Assembly (NCBI GenBank): GCA_964415605.1
Contig: CAYQBA010000005.1
Coordinates: 1 to 52,401 of the forward strand
Direction: 5' to 3'
Length of the DNA stretch: 52,401 nucleotides
From: UCB3 sp964415605
GTDB lineage: Bacteria; Chloroflexota; Anaerolineae; Epilineales; Epilineaceae
Shown here: positions 8,142 to 17,651 of the stretch, in pieces
Numbering within the stretch: the stretch's first letter is position 1
Layout: each line of letters begins with the position of its first letter
Program-made: the position numbers and the translations under genes
Notes under the pieces: generated by a model
Told to the model about the DNA's origin: nothing
Seen by the model: the letters and a program-made list of their open reading frames with translations, nothing else
The model's database searches: none

Positions 8142-11100
8142 CTACCGCGGCAGGCAGAGCCGGAATCCCCCATCCGGTCCACGGCTTCCCGGATGGACAG
8201 GATAACGGTAGTAGGCTTGTGCGAAACCCAGCGGGTCCTGCCAGCCGCCGCCGCGCGTGATCCGCCAGTCGTCCGCCCCGGCGTCGACGGCTTCGTGGTC
8301 ATCGTCCATCGCATGCGGATACCGCCCCGACGGCACTTCGGGATCTCCCCATCGACTGCGCGTCATCTCCCACACGTTGCCGGCAAGGTCGGCTACGCCT
8401 TCGGGTGTATCGCTCTCGGGGAACACGCCGACTGGCGTCGTGGCGCGGACCTTGGTCTCGAGCACGTTGGCATGGGCAGCGGCCAGGTCGTCGCCGGTCA
8501 CGTATCGCCGTGCGGCGGTCCCACGTGCGGCGGACTCCCACTCCACCTCACTGAGCAGGCGCACCTCACGCCCGAGCTGTGCGGAGAGCCATCGCGTGAA
8601 GGCCAGCGCCTCGTGCCAGCAGATGCCAACCACCGGCTGGGCCGGGTTGTTGAACCGTTGATCATCCCAAGCCTGGGGTCTTCGCAGCGGACCATCCGGC
8701 AGCGCCTCGTGCAAGAGTTCTTCGAAGCTCTCGTCCGATCGTGCGACGCGTTCCGCCCATGCATCCGCCTGAGCTTGGCTGAGGCGCCCATCTGCTTGCA
8801 TCTGGGCGATGAGGTCGGGCTCGCGGCCGAAACGGGCGCGCCATCGGCGCCACACCTGTCGACGGCTGTTCGCCGTCCCCTCACCCCTCTGCCACGCTTG
8901 CCCGGCGGCGGTGGTCCACCAGCGCCGGTCCTCGTACCCCCCCGCGTCGATGAACCCCGCCCACTCCGCATGGGTTACCGGGTAGCGCCCGATCGCGAAC
9001 GGTGCCAGCGTGACGACATGCCGTGGCCGGTGATCCGACCATGTCTGGCCGCCCAGCGTCAACGGATCACGATGGCCGATTGGATACGGTCCGCCCGGGA
9101 TGTCGACCACAGGGGGGTGCAAGAAGACGCTGTCGCGCCCTTGGCGTCTGCACAACCGCGGGTCGCCCAACCAGCCCAACTCGAGCCCGGCGGCAATCCG
9201 CGCCCGCAGGTCGGCGGCAGGATCCCGGCTGCGCTGGATCAGCGCCTGGCGTATGGACTCGACCTCGCCCTCGTCGATCCGATCCATGACCATCGGCTGC
9301 CGAGCGCAACGGGCGGCCAATGGGAGGTTGGTGGTCCGCAGCCCACGCACGAACGCGCCGGGATCAGCAGTCATCGCGGCGGCCAGAACGACGGTCTCCT
9401 CCCATCCCGTTTGCGGCAGAGGCGGCAGAGTCTCGGCCGGCGGCAGACTGTCGATCAGCTCCATCGTCGGGGGTCGAACGTCGTTGGCTCGCCACGGAAC
9501 CGCCACCCGATCCAACGCCGGCGTGGCGGACATCTGGCGTGCGGCGAAGTACTCTTGGAGCAACTGGTGCGCGAACAGCACTTCGTCACGACCCGCGTCT
9601 TCGTCCAGGATGCCCAGGGCGGCGCCCGCGCGCAGAATGTCCTCGGATCTTGGGCTCGAAAGAAGCGCGACGGCGTCGTCGTAGCCGACTCTGACCTGCA
9701 AGGACTCGCCATGAAGCGCGCGGCCCTGCATCTCATAGGCCAGGCGGGCAAGTCCTGGGATCAACACGCCACGCTCGGGCAATTCATGGGGTGTTCGCCA
9801 CGCGTGGACCTGGATCATCCGGTGATAGTCGCGCTCGCTCAACAGCCCATCGGGCCTGAACAACGCGTTGTCGCGTTCGATCTCGCGAACGAGGGCCCGG
9901 CGGACGAAGCCGGTCGTGAGCGCGCCGCGATCACGTGGAATCTCGGGATCGGCGGCGACTTGATCCAGCAACAGCTTGAGGAAGTACGGTGTTCGCAGAA
10001 GGTCGAGCTGGGGCGTCTCCCGGAACGCGTCCCACAGATGGTCTCCAATGCCAGCCGCGTGAAGATCCAGGAACTGGCGGATCTGGTCATCCGAAAGCGG
10101 CTCGACTCGAACCTGCGGTACCCTAAGGGCGGCCGTCGACAGCGGCGCGCTGTAATCCAGGCTGCGACAGGTGAAGACTACCCGGTTGCCCGGGCGCGCC
10201 GCGATGACGTCCTGGACGCACTGTTTCCACCATCCGACCCGGGCCCGAAAGTCGGCCGCGTCCGCGTGCGGCATCTCGTTGAGACCGTCGAGCAAGAGTA
10301 GCAGCCGCGTTTCTCCCAGCAACGTGTCCAAGGGTGGTAGCGACGGCTGCCGGGCCGCCCAACGATCGCGTAACCACGCCCACGGCGCCGCCAGCGGCTC
10401 TGCGGGTCCGGCGGCTCGGTAGTGGTTGAGCTGGACGTAGAAGGGAACGGTATCGACCTCGCCTCGCAGACCCTTGATGGCGACATCGAGCTCAAGCCGG
10501 CGCAGAAGCGTGCTCTTCCCGGCGCCCGGCGCACCCAGGACCACCAGGGCGGGCGCCGGCACGCCGTCGATGATGTCGCGCAAGTCGCCAACCTCCATAC
10601 GGGGCTCTTCCCAGCGCCCGGCGGCGTGATCCTCGCCGCGATCCAACAGCAGGCTCAAGTTCACGAAGCGATCGTCGAGCCGATAGCGGGGCTGGCTCCA
10701 GGCCGCGACTCGTGAGAGGCGGTAGGTCGTCAGATCATGGATGGGCGCGTCCGCGATTGCCGCCGCTTGCGCGTGTGAAAGGCGGGCGACGAGGTCGGTG
10801 CTGCGAATCGCCGCCAGCAATTGGGCCGCGGCTTCGTCCTGCTCGCGGGGTGGTGCGTGAGGCACGACATCGATCCGCGCGTGCACGGGGGCGCCGAAGT
10901 GACGGCCGACCTCGGCGGCCGCCGCCGCTTGATCGGCCTTCAAGCGCCGCGTCAGGCCTACGAGCCCGAGGTCCAATCGCCGCTGAAGGGTCTTCTCCGT
11001 GAAGCCGAGCCGCGCGGCAACGGCTGACACCGGCAAGGGCTCGTCGGCTAGGTGGCGATAGTAGAGCCAGCTCCACGCTTGGAGGTCGATGTCGCCGAGC

Positions 11101-11408
11101 CCGAAGTCCGCCTCCAGAAGCTCGACCTCCCGGCCCAAAGCCTGATCCATCTCGGTCACCGGCCGGGATGGGTGCCGTTCGACGAGCTGGCCCCAGATGA
11201 TTCCGGCGAGGTAGGCCTTGAGCTCCTCGCTCCGATTGAGGCTCGAGTCCGGGCGAGCCGCGGCGCGCAGTCGGAGCGTCACCCGATCAAGGTCGACCAG
11301 GGGGCTCTCGATCCACGACCGGCCGCGCCGTCCGCCTGCGCGAATGGCGCGCAAGGCGTCCCGGAGGGCATCGGGTGTGATGAGATCCTCAATCCGGGCG
11401 ACGGTCAT
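8142..11408 (-). CDS. NACHT (STAND) NTPase fused to a FGE/SUMF1-like domain
   Basis: A 1088-residue three-part protein. Residues 1-165 match a Chloroflexota-type N-terminus: an ESPLVDLDRV segment and a helix-turn-helix-like VSAVAARLGFTEKTLQRRL. The NACHT NTPase follows, with Walker A GAPGAGKST (292-300), Walker B LLLLLDGLNEM (Asp374) and a downstream helical sensor/arm region with FAHQLLQEYFAAR. From about residue 765 to the end is a formylglycine-generating-enzyme-like C-type lectin fold: PVTHAEWAGFI, GICWHEALAFTRWL, GNVWEMTRSRW, ITRGGGW and GFRLCLPR. No signal peptide is seen, so it is probably cytoplasmic. Bacterial NACHT proteins include antiphage sensors, and FGE-type C-termini can be ligand-binding sensors or targets of diversity-generating retroelements. 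No reverse transcriptase or template repeat is present here. Sensor/defence is the best guess. Confidence 0.88.
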   Translation of the reverse strand: MTVARIEDLITPDALRDALRAIRAGGRRGRSWIESPLVDLDRVTLRLRAAARPDSSLNRSEELKAYLAGIIWGQLVERHPSRPVTEMDQALGREVELLEADFGLGDIDLQAWSWLYYRHLADEPLPVSAVAARLGFTEKTLQRRLDLGLVGLTRRLKADQAAAAAEVGRHFGAPVHARIDVVPHAPPREQDEAAAQLLAAIRSTDLVARLSHAQAAAIADAPIHDLTTYRLSRVAAWSQPRYRLDDRFVNLSLLLDRGEDHAAGRWEEPRMEVGDLRDIIDGVPAPALVVLGAPGAGKSTLLRRLELDVAIKGLRGEVDTVPFYVQLNHYRAAGPAEPLAAPWAWLRDRWAARQPSLPPLDTLLGETRLLLLLDGLNEMPHADAADFRARVGWWKQCVQDVIAARPGNRVVFTCRSLDYSAPLSTAALRVPQVRVEPLSDDQIRQFLDLHAAGIGDHLWDAFRETPQLDLLRTPYFLKLLLDQVAADPEIPRDRGALTTGFVRRALVREIERDNALFRPDGLLSERDYHRMIQVHAWRTPHELPERGVLIPGLARLAYEMQGRALHGESLQVRVGYDDAVALLSSPRSEDILRAGAALGILDEDAGRDEVLFAHQLLQEYFAARQMSATPALDRVAVPWRANDVRPPTMELIDSLPPAETLPPLPQTGWEETVVLAAAMTADPGAFVRGLRTTNLPLAARCARQPMVMDRIDEGEVESIRQALIQRSRDPAADLRARIAAGLELGWLGDPRLCRRQGRDSVFLHPPVVDIPGGPYPIGHRDPLTLGGQTWSDHRPRHVVTLAPFAIGRYPVTHAEWAGFIDAGGYEDRRWWTTAAGQAWQRGEGTANSRRQVWRRWRARFGREPDLIAQMQADGRLSQAQADAWAERVARSDESFEELLHEALPDGPLRRPQAWDDQRFNNPAQPVVGICWHEALAFTRWLSAQLGREVRLLSEVEWESAARGTAARRYVTGDDLAAAHANVLETKVRATTPVGVFPESDTPEGVADLAGNVWEMTRSRWGDPEVPSGRYPHAMDDDHEAVDAGADDWRITRGGGWQDPLGFAQAYYRYPVHPGSRGPDGGFRLCLPR

Positions 11409-11585
11409 CGCGGAGAGATCCGTGGTGGGGAGAACGGCGATCGAGCGATTCTACCATCGCCCGGGATGTCCGGAAAGGTGTCGCATCCGGCGTCGCATTT
11501 GCGCTCGCGCCCGTCGCCGGCGAATTAGACTGGCCCCAGATATCCGGGCCTTGCTGGAAGTGGCCGCATCTCAAGGAGGGCGCTC

Positions 11586-12635
11586 ATGTTGACGTTTGTC
11601 TTGAACCGCATCGCCAAGCGCGCGGTGGCCGGTTCGCTGATCGTCGTCGGCTGCGGGATGGCAGGGCCCCGGTCCCTGCAGGCGCAGCCGGTCCACCCCG
11701 CCGTCGAGGGGGACGTGTCCAGCAACGTGGCCACGCCAGCCGAGACGTCGATGGACTCGGTGCTGGGCTACGATCTTCGGTCCGGGCAGATAGCACCCAT
11801 GCCGGCTCCCGAGACTGACCGTATCGCCGCAGTTGGCGGACCGGCGAGCCCGCCGAACGTGGCGTTCGCGGCGGCTGCCTTCGACTTGCTGGAGATACTG
11901 GAAGGGGGCGACCGCGGCACGGTCGACCACGTGATCGGTGCGGATGATCGCCGGTGGGTCAGCCAGACCACGGACACGCCGTATCGGGCCGTGGTGCATC
12001 TGGAGCTGTTCACGCGCACGGGCGCGCCCGCGGGCTCATGCTCGGGATCCCTGGTGCGGCCGCAGATCGTGCTCACGGCCGGGCACTGCGTGTACTCGAG
12101 CCAGTTCGGCGGCTTCGTGGGAAACGTCCGCGTGACGCCAGGGCGTAGTGGATCCGCGGCCCCGTTCGGCTGGCAAGCCGCCGACTGGGTCTACGCCAGC
12201 GAGAGTTGGCAGGCCACGCAGTCGTTCGACTACGACTGGGCGGTCGTGCATCTGCCGGACCGCAGCCTGTCGAACCGCGTGGCGTCGTATTACTACCCGG
12301 TGGCGTTTGACTACGGCGCAGGCACGCCGCTGACGATCACCGGCTTCCCCGGGGATCTCGAGGATCGCTACGGCGCGGCGTACATGTGGACGGCGACGTC
12401 GCGGGTGACGTACGTGCCGGCGGGTGGCGGGCAGTTTCACACCGATGCCGACGCAATGCCGGGGAACAGCGGGGGGCCATGCTGGTTCGTCGGGCGAACG
12501 CAGTCCGGTCTGATCCCGGCCCAGATCGGCATCGTCTCGAACCAGCAGTTCTACGACGCGGCGCGGCGAAATCCGTACAACGCCTGCGCGACGGTGCCCG
12601 CGGGGCTGATCGATTGGATCTACGGGCAGCCGTGA
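11586..12635 (+). CDS. Secreted V8/trypsin-like serine protease
   Basis: A 349-residue protein with an N-terminal signal sequence, a variable pro-region to about residue 120, and a chymotrypsin-fold protease domain. The catalytic triad is visible: His in LTAGHCVYS, Asp in DYDWAVVHL and Ser in MPGNSGGPCW. This arrangement matches the glutamyl endopeptidase (V8, S1B) group. Two Cys flank the active-site His region and two more lie late in the domain. A strong AAGGAGG (11573-11579) fixes the start. The preceding 177 bases separate it from the divergent NACHT gene. It probably acts outside the cell on peptides or other secreted proteins, and the conserved pro-region suggests zymogen activation. 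Confidence 0.9.
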   Translation: MLTFVLNRIAKRAVAGSLIVVGCGMAGPRSLQAQPVHPAVEGDVSSNVATPAETSMDSVLGYDLRSGQIAPMPAPETDRIAAVGGPASPPNVAFAAAAFDLLEILEGGDRGTVDHVIGADDRRWVSQTTDTPYRAVVHLELFTRTGAPAGSCSGSLVRPQIVLTAGHCVYSSQFGGFVGNVRVTPGRSGSAAPFGWQAADWVYASESWQATQSFDYDWAVVHLPDRSLSNRVASYYYPVAFDYGAGTPLTITGFPGDLEDRYGAAYMWTATSRVTYVPAGGGQFHTDADAMPGNSGGPCWFVGRTQSGLIPAQIGIVSNQQFYDAARRNPYNACATVPAGLIDWIYGQP

Positions 12636-12656
12636 GAGCCCGTCGCGGTTGTGGAC

Positions 12657-12688
12657 GCGGCCCGGTCGGCGATTGCCGGCCGGGCCGC
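12657..12688. terminator. Hairpin terminator between convergent genes
   Basis: A 14-bp stem with one G-T pair (12657-12670 with 12675-12688) closes a four-base loop. There is no clear T-run. It sits 21 bases after the protease stop and 90 bases beyond the end of the opposite gene, so it may serve both. Confidence 0.6.
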
Positions 12689-12778
12689 GTGGCGTATCGG
12701 GCTGCGCCCGGCATCTCCTCGCGCGGCGGGGCCTGCAGACGCTGGTTCCACATGGCTTCGACCACGGGCGGGATCATC

Positions 12779-15700
12779 TCATGGGCCGACCGCCGGCTGT
12801 CCGACCAGAGGTAGCATGACCTGCGGCTGGCGCAACGCGAAGTAGCGGCCCTTGTTGTCGTTGACGCCCACGTTGCCGGCGCCGTCTACGGCCTGGACGA
12901 AGTACTCGAGGCCGCGGATGGCGGGCAGGGTTCCGATCCAGCGGTCTTCGGCGTTACGGGTCAGGTCATTGGTCCGCCATCGGCCGTTGCCATCGGTATA
13001 GGTCACCGCGACCCGGATCACGTCGGAGAAGTCGGTGGCATCGATTGAGAGCTCCGCCGTCGCGTCGTCACGCCCCATACTGGCCTGTACCGACCACACG
13101 CTCGGCGGCAACGAATCGGCGTGGTTCGAGTAGTAGAGCGTGTACGTGATCGCCTCGAGCTGGCGCAGGACACCTGTCTGCTTGTCGAGGGGGCGATACT
13201 GCTCTGGCGTGAGCACGAGCCGCTGGCGCAGCCCGGCCATCGATCCGATGGTGTTGATCAGCGCCCATTGGGTGCGCGTCCAGCCGGGGCGATCAAACCT
13301 GGGCTCGGTCTGCCACAGGGGGATGGCGGTGGTGTCGGTCACGACTCGGGCTATCACGGGATCGAACGGTGCGAGGGTCCGATACCGCCCGCCGTCGAGG
13401 AAGGCGCCGCGCGCGGCCACGCCTGGGAGCGAGACGCTGATGCTGGTGCGGGCGTGGATCGGCCGGCCAGGGAGCGCGCTGCTCTCACCGGTCAGTTGGA
13501 AGTACGCACCGGCGACCTGGCCTCCGGGGTGGATCGGTCCGTCGTAGGTCAGCGCGATGGCGGCGATGCGGCACCGGACCGCCGCGGCCTGTGGGCATGA
13601 CCCGAGTGTCCCGAGCTGACCACCCTGATCACCCCCCGCCCGGCCGCGGGGCGCGGAGCGCTGCGTGGCCAGAGGCGCTTGCGGCGCGGGAAGCCGCACC
13701 TCGACCATCGGAAGGCCGTAGAGCGTGGCGATGCCAAGGACCTTTTCGTCGTAGGGTGTCAGCGACTGCAGCCCCAGCCCGTTCAGGTAGTCGGCCTTCG
13801 CCATGCGCAGCGCCTGGCCGGTCGATCGGCCGCGGGTTACGTGCTCGACGAACAGGGTCATCAAGCGCTCGGAGTAGGCGATGGTGTCGGCGTCGCCGTA
13901 GCCGAAGCCGGTGTTGGCCACGTATGTGGCGCCTCCGGCGACTGTGACCTGGGCGAAGTCCTCGTGCTGAGCGTCGGCGGGACCGGCCGGCACGGACAGT
14001 CCGGAATGGCAGCCGACAGTGAACACGAGGCGCTGGGCGAGCGCGCCGCCGAAAGCCAGATCGGCGGGGAGAATCGAGCGCGATCCATTCCGGGCGGGTT
14101 GTGCCGCCTCCGCGGCGCGGTGCGTAAAGTGCGCGTTGAGCGAGAGCAGGGCGGGCCGGCCATCCCGCCAGGCGCGTAGGAAGTGGTCCGGCGTCCACAG
14201 GTCGTCGATCATGCGTGCCACGGCGTCGCCGCCCAGGCCGCGCGCTTCCAGGCGGCTAGCAATGGCATTGGACATGTCGGTCAGGAAGTCGTAGCCGGTA
14301 ACCAGCCCGCCGGTCGCTTCGACGATCGGATGGCTCATGAATGCGTCGATCGCCTGCGTGATATCCTCGGGCGTCTCGACCAGGCGACCCAGCCCGTACG
14401 CCGGTTGCGGGAGCGAGCGGCCCCGGTATGGTAGTGGGGCCACCGACGCGTAGGGATCGTCGCTGAGGAAGTACCCGTCGCGCAGGCCGGCGGCCAGCCG
14501 GGGCGCCGATGCCGCAAAGGCGGCGGTGGCATAGGTCCGTTCGTTGGACAGGAGGGTTTCGTCAGGCACGCGATGGAACGGGATCGCGTCGTCGTCGCCA
14601 ATCAGCACGATATGCTCGAGTGCTGGCGTGGCGGTGGCGTACGCCAACAAGGCGGCCCGCACAGCAGCGGCGGCGATGTTGGCACGCACGGGATTCTCGG
14701 GTTCGGCATCCCAACTCTGATAGGCTGCGGCGACGGCTGGAACGAGGTCGACCTCGACGATGCGGGCGTTCACGTTCGGGTGGCCAGCGAGTGCCTGTAC
14801 GGCAGCGTCCAATGCCAGCACGCGATCGCGCCCGAAGCGGGCGATCAGGCGGGACTTTGGCCAGACGACGAGGGTGCGGGCGTCCGCTTCCACTTCAGGC
14901 ACGTCGATGCTCGACGGCTCGAAGCCGGCCATCCCCGCGGGCTTCCCGGCACGGACGTCGATCCGCAGGTCGAACGGGTTGCCGGGTGCGCGCGTACCGT
15001 TGTGCGGCGCGACGAGCACGTGATACCAACCGCTCTGGTCCCAGGTAGCGGTCGTCACCCGTTCCGCCGCCGCGCCGAACCGACAGCTCGAGGCGACCAT
15101 CTGGCCGGTGTTGGCGGCCATACCGAGGCGGACGATCTCGCCAAGGTAGCCCACGAGGCACGGGCGCTCGTCGTCGACGCCGGACGAAACCGCTCCAGGC
15201 AGTTCGCCGGGGCCGATGCCTTCGGGCGACGTCGGGCCAATCCCTTCCGGCGACGTCGGGCCGATGCCTTCGGGCGACGAGGGTCCGCGCGCGAGGCCGT
15301 GAAACATGAACAGGTCGTAGTCGGTCGGAAGCCCTTCGAGGGTTGCCGTGATGGCGGCTCCGCGGGTGCCGACGGGGACGCGGAACCATCGGAAGTCGCG
15401 GCCTTCGGCGATGGTGGAGATGCCAGCGTGGGTGCCGGGGTTCAGCACGGGCGCGAATGCCCATGGGTTCGGCGCGGCACGTGACGGCCATGGGGGAGTG
15501 GTCTGCCAGTCATCGATGCGGACGGGCCCGGCGACAGAGTCGCCGGTGGCGGATGGTCGACTCGCGGTGCGCGGGCCGTCGGCGCTGCCCCACCAAGCGC
15601 CGGTGGCATCGATGGTGGTGGCGGTGTCGTTGCGAAGGCCGGCACCGCCGGTAGCGACACCGTTGCCGGCCAGTGACACGCGTGTCAAGCGTAGTGTGCC

Positions 15701-17629
15701 GTTGCGGACGCGGACTCCGTCATATGCCGAGGCCGTGACCGTGCTGTCGACCAAGCGTACGTCGCCGCCCTGGACGTCGATTCCGCTCGCGGCAAACGCG
15801 ACGTGGGAACCTGTCAACCGACCGCTCGCACCATCGACGAAGGTCAGGCCAGCCCAATCCCCTGGCAGCGGGTGGCCGTAAAGGGCTGCGGCGCCGAACG
15901 TCACCGGGGCCGTGGCGGTGCCACGGGACTCGAGGGTGCCTTCGACTCGGATCCTGCGCCCGAAGTCGAAGAGCACATCCACGCCAGGGCCCATCGTCAA
16001 CGAACGGCCTTTGGGTATGACAAGGTCGTCGTCGAGCACGACATAGGTTCGCAGCTCCCCTTGCACGTCCCAGGTCGTATCGGCCGTCGTGCTGCCGGTG
16101 ATCCAGGCCGTGTTGTCGCGGTTGGCCGTGAAGTCATTGGCCACCACATGATTCCCGCCCCCGAAGGCGATCGCGCTTCCGTTGTGGCGCACCACGTTGG
16201 ACTCGACAACGTTGCCGGCGCTGCCAAGCTCGATTGCCACGCCAGCAAGCTCGTTGCCGAGATCGAGGGTTGATGTCGCATCGGTGCCAATGTGGTTGTG
16301 GTGGATGCGATTGCGAGTCGAGCGGGCTCCGCGCAGGATGATGCCAGCCCCACGATTACCGCTGACGATGTTGCGGGCGATCTCGTTGTCGGTGGCGGCC
16401 AAGAAAACATCGATGCCGGATCCGTTTGCCAGGGGTCGCGCTCCTGACGTGTCGACACCCACCAGATTTCCTAAGATTCGCGTGAACATTGTGTCATCTG
16501 CAAGCACGATTCCGGGTTGATTGTTGCCAGCTACGACGACACGCTCCGCAAGCAGAGTTCCGCCAATGCGTGTTCCACGTGCGCGCTGGATGATGATTCC
16601 GACGTGGTCGTTCCCCAATGCGTTCAACCCTGAGACATCGGTGCCGATCATCGAGCCGATAATCTGGGTGCCGGTGATTGTCGCGCCCAAAACGTAAATG
16701 CCACTGGCGTGATTGCCGCTAATCACGTTCACACGGCGCGGATCCTTGCTTCCAATGACATTGTAACTTGCACCGTTATCGATGCTGATGCCACTGGCAC
16801 GATTGCCATCGGCAAGGCGACCATCTGGGTCGGTTCCGATAAGATTTCCCGCAATGGTATTATACGAAGTGTTGGCTCCAGAGATCACTACTCCCCTGGC
16901 GCCATTTCCGCTGACCACATTAAGACCATCAGGGGCGTGCCCTCCCAACACATTAAGCTGAGCGCCGTATTCAACTCTAACACCATTGCCTATGTTTCCG
17001 GGGCATTGAAATCGAGTAGGATGGTGAACAAAGTGACCAATCGTATTGCCTTGCAGTTGATTAGATTTCGTTTCGCGGTCAGTAACGATAATACCCTCGG
17101 CGTTATCACAGACAACGTTGCCGCTTCTCCGTAGTCCATCGCCCAGTGATCTCTTGTCTCCAATGATGTTTGCGGACGCTCCATCGGAAATCAGGATGCC
17201 GGCATACGGGAAACCCCGGATCACCAATCCGCGGATGGACACGCCCGAAACATGCTTCAACCACAAGCCGCTAGCTAAAATTGGACCGGTGGCAATCTCG
17301 TGGCCGCTCAACACAACATTACTATTGCCCGCATCGATCGTCAGTCCGTTGATCTCTATAGGAGGCAAGGCCGACTCGAGGGTAATCGTTACTACCGATG
17401 ATGGGGGAAATACATCGATGTCGAATACAATAGTGTCTCGTGCCGACACGGACAGCAGTGCATGTCGCAGTGTCAATGGTCCGCTATCATCGGGACTCTC
17501 CACCGTCCATGTCTGCCCCTGTGCGCTGACGGGATTCATCTGCAACGGAGATGTGAACATTACCAATGCTATGAAGTACGCTATACAGCTGCGCCGATAA
17601 AGAGATTTGCACACTGACAATATCAACAT
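12779..17629 (-). CDS. Secreted beta-helix / gingipain-type (C25) cysteine protease
   Basis: A 1616-residue exported protein. A signal sequence (residues 1-38, ending NPVSAQ) is followed by a right-handed parallel beta-helix to about residue 650, with many repeats of the type NVISGN and NLIGTD. A beta-sandwich region comes next, then three SPEGIGPT repeats, then a peptidase C25 (gingipain-like) domain. Its likely catalytic residues are His1167 in LNAHFTH and Cys1207 in TVGCHSGL, and typical flanking motifs include VLIGDDDAIPFHR and GGATYVANTGFGYGD. The C-terminus carries an immunoglobulin-like part and ends VMLPLVGQPAVGP. I chose the ATG at 17627-17629 because GGAG lies seven bases upstream. 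It follows the other beta-helix gene by 22 bases and is probably cotranscribed with it. The first quarter is clearly AT-richer than the protease part, suggesting domain fusion by recombination. Confidence 0.85.
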   Translation of the reverse strand: MLILSVCKSLYRRSCIAYFIALVMFTSPLQMNPVSAQGQTWTVESPDDSGPLTLRHALLSVSARDTIVFDIDVFPPSSVVTITLESALPPIEINGLTIDAGNSNVVLSGHEIATGPILASGLWLKHVSGVSIRGLVIRGFPYAGILISDGASANIIGDKRSLGDGLRRSGNVVCDNAEGIIVTDRETKSNQLQGNTIGHFVHHPTRFQCPGNIGNGVRVEYGAQLNVLGGHAPDGLNVVSGNGARGVVISGANTSYNTIAGNLIGTDPDGRLADGNRASGISIDNGASYNVIGSKDPRRVNVISGNHASGIYVLGATITGTQIIGSMIGTDVSGLNALGNDHVGIIIQRARGTRIGGTLLAERVVVAGNNQPGIVLADDTMFTRILGNLVGVDTSGARPLANGSGIDVFLAATDNEIARNIVSGNRGAGIILRGARSTRNRIHHNHIGTDATSTLDLGNELAGVAIELGSAGNVVESNVVRHNGSAIAFGGGNHVVANDFTANRDNTAWITGSTTADTTWDVQGELRTYVVLDDDLVIPKGRSLTMGPGVDVLFDFGRRIRVEGTLESRGTATAPVTFGAAALYGHPLPGDWAGLTFVDGASGRLTGSHVAFAASGIDVQGGDVRLVDSTVTASAYDGVRVRNGTLRLTRVSLAGNGVATGGAGLRNDTATTIDATGAWWGSADGPRTASRPSATGDSVAGPVRIDDWQTTPPWPSRAAPNPWAFAPVLNPGTHAGISTIAEGRDFRWFRVPVGTRGAAITATLEGLPTDYDLFMFHGLARGPSSPEGIGPTSPEGIGPTSPEGIGPGELPGAVSSGVDDERPCLVGYLGEIVRLGMAANTGQMVASSCRFGAAAERVTTATWDQSGWYHVLVAPHNGTRAPGNPFDLRIDVRAGKPAGMAGFEPSSIDVPEVEADARTLVVWPKSRLIARFGRDRVLALDAAVQALAGHPNVNARIVEVDLVPAVAAAYQSWDAEPENPVRANIAAAAVRAALLAYATATPALEHIVLIGDDDAIPFHRVPDETLLSNERTYATAAFAASAPRLAAGLRDGYFLSDDPYASVAPLPYRGRSLPQPAYGLGRLVETPEDITQAIDAFMSHPIVEATGGLVTGYDFLTDMSNAIASRLEARGLGGDAVARMIDDLWTPDHFLRAWRDGRPALLSLNAHFTHRAAEAAQPARNGSRSILPADLAFGGALAQRLVFTVGCHSGLSVPAGPADAQHEDFAQVTVAGGATYVANTGFGYGDADTIAYSERLMTLFVEHVTRGRSTGQALRMAKADYLNGLGLQSLTPYDEKVLGIATLYGLPMVEVRLPAPQAPLATQRSAPRGRAGGDQGGQLGTLGSCPQAAAVRCRIAAIALTYDGPIHPGGQVAGAYFQLTGESSALPGRPIHARTSISVSLPGVAARGAFLDGGRYRTLAPFDPVIARVVTDTTAIPLWQTEPRFDRPGWTRTQWALINTIGSMAGLRQRLVLTPEQYRPLDKQTGVLRQLEAITYTLYYSNHADSLPPSVWSVQASMGRDDATAELSIDATDFSDVIRVAVTYTDGNGRWRTNDLTRNAEDRWIGTLPAIRGLEYFVQAVDGAGNVGVNDNKGRYFALRQPQVMLPLVGQPAVGP
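15211..15282 (-). repeat. Three tandem 24-bp repeats encoding SPEGIGPT
   Basis: Three in-frame copies of a 24-bp unit (15211-15234, 15235-15258, 15259-15282) encode SPEGIGP(T/S) in the linker before the protease domain. The copies differ at a few bases, so expansion is not very recent. Such a linker may vary in copy number between strains. Confidence 0.85.
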
Positions 17630-17651
17630 CGATAGTCTCCAGCGCAATTGG

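Noticed and set aside
8142..8450. Diversity-generating retroelement variable region
   Set aside because: No template repeat or reverse transcriptase was found within the window, so it is kept only as a hypothesis.
8193..10301. A 702-codon plus-strand frame opposite the NACHT gene
   Set aside because: No domain or ribosome site; the minus strand encodes clear NACHT and FGE motifs.
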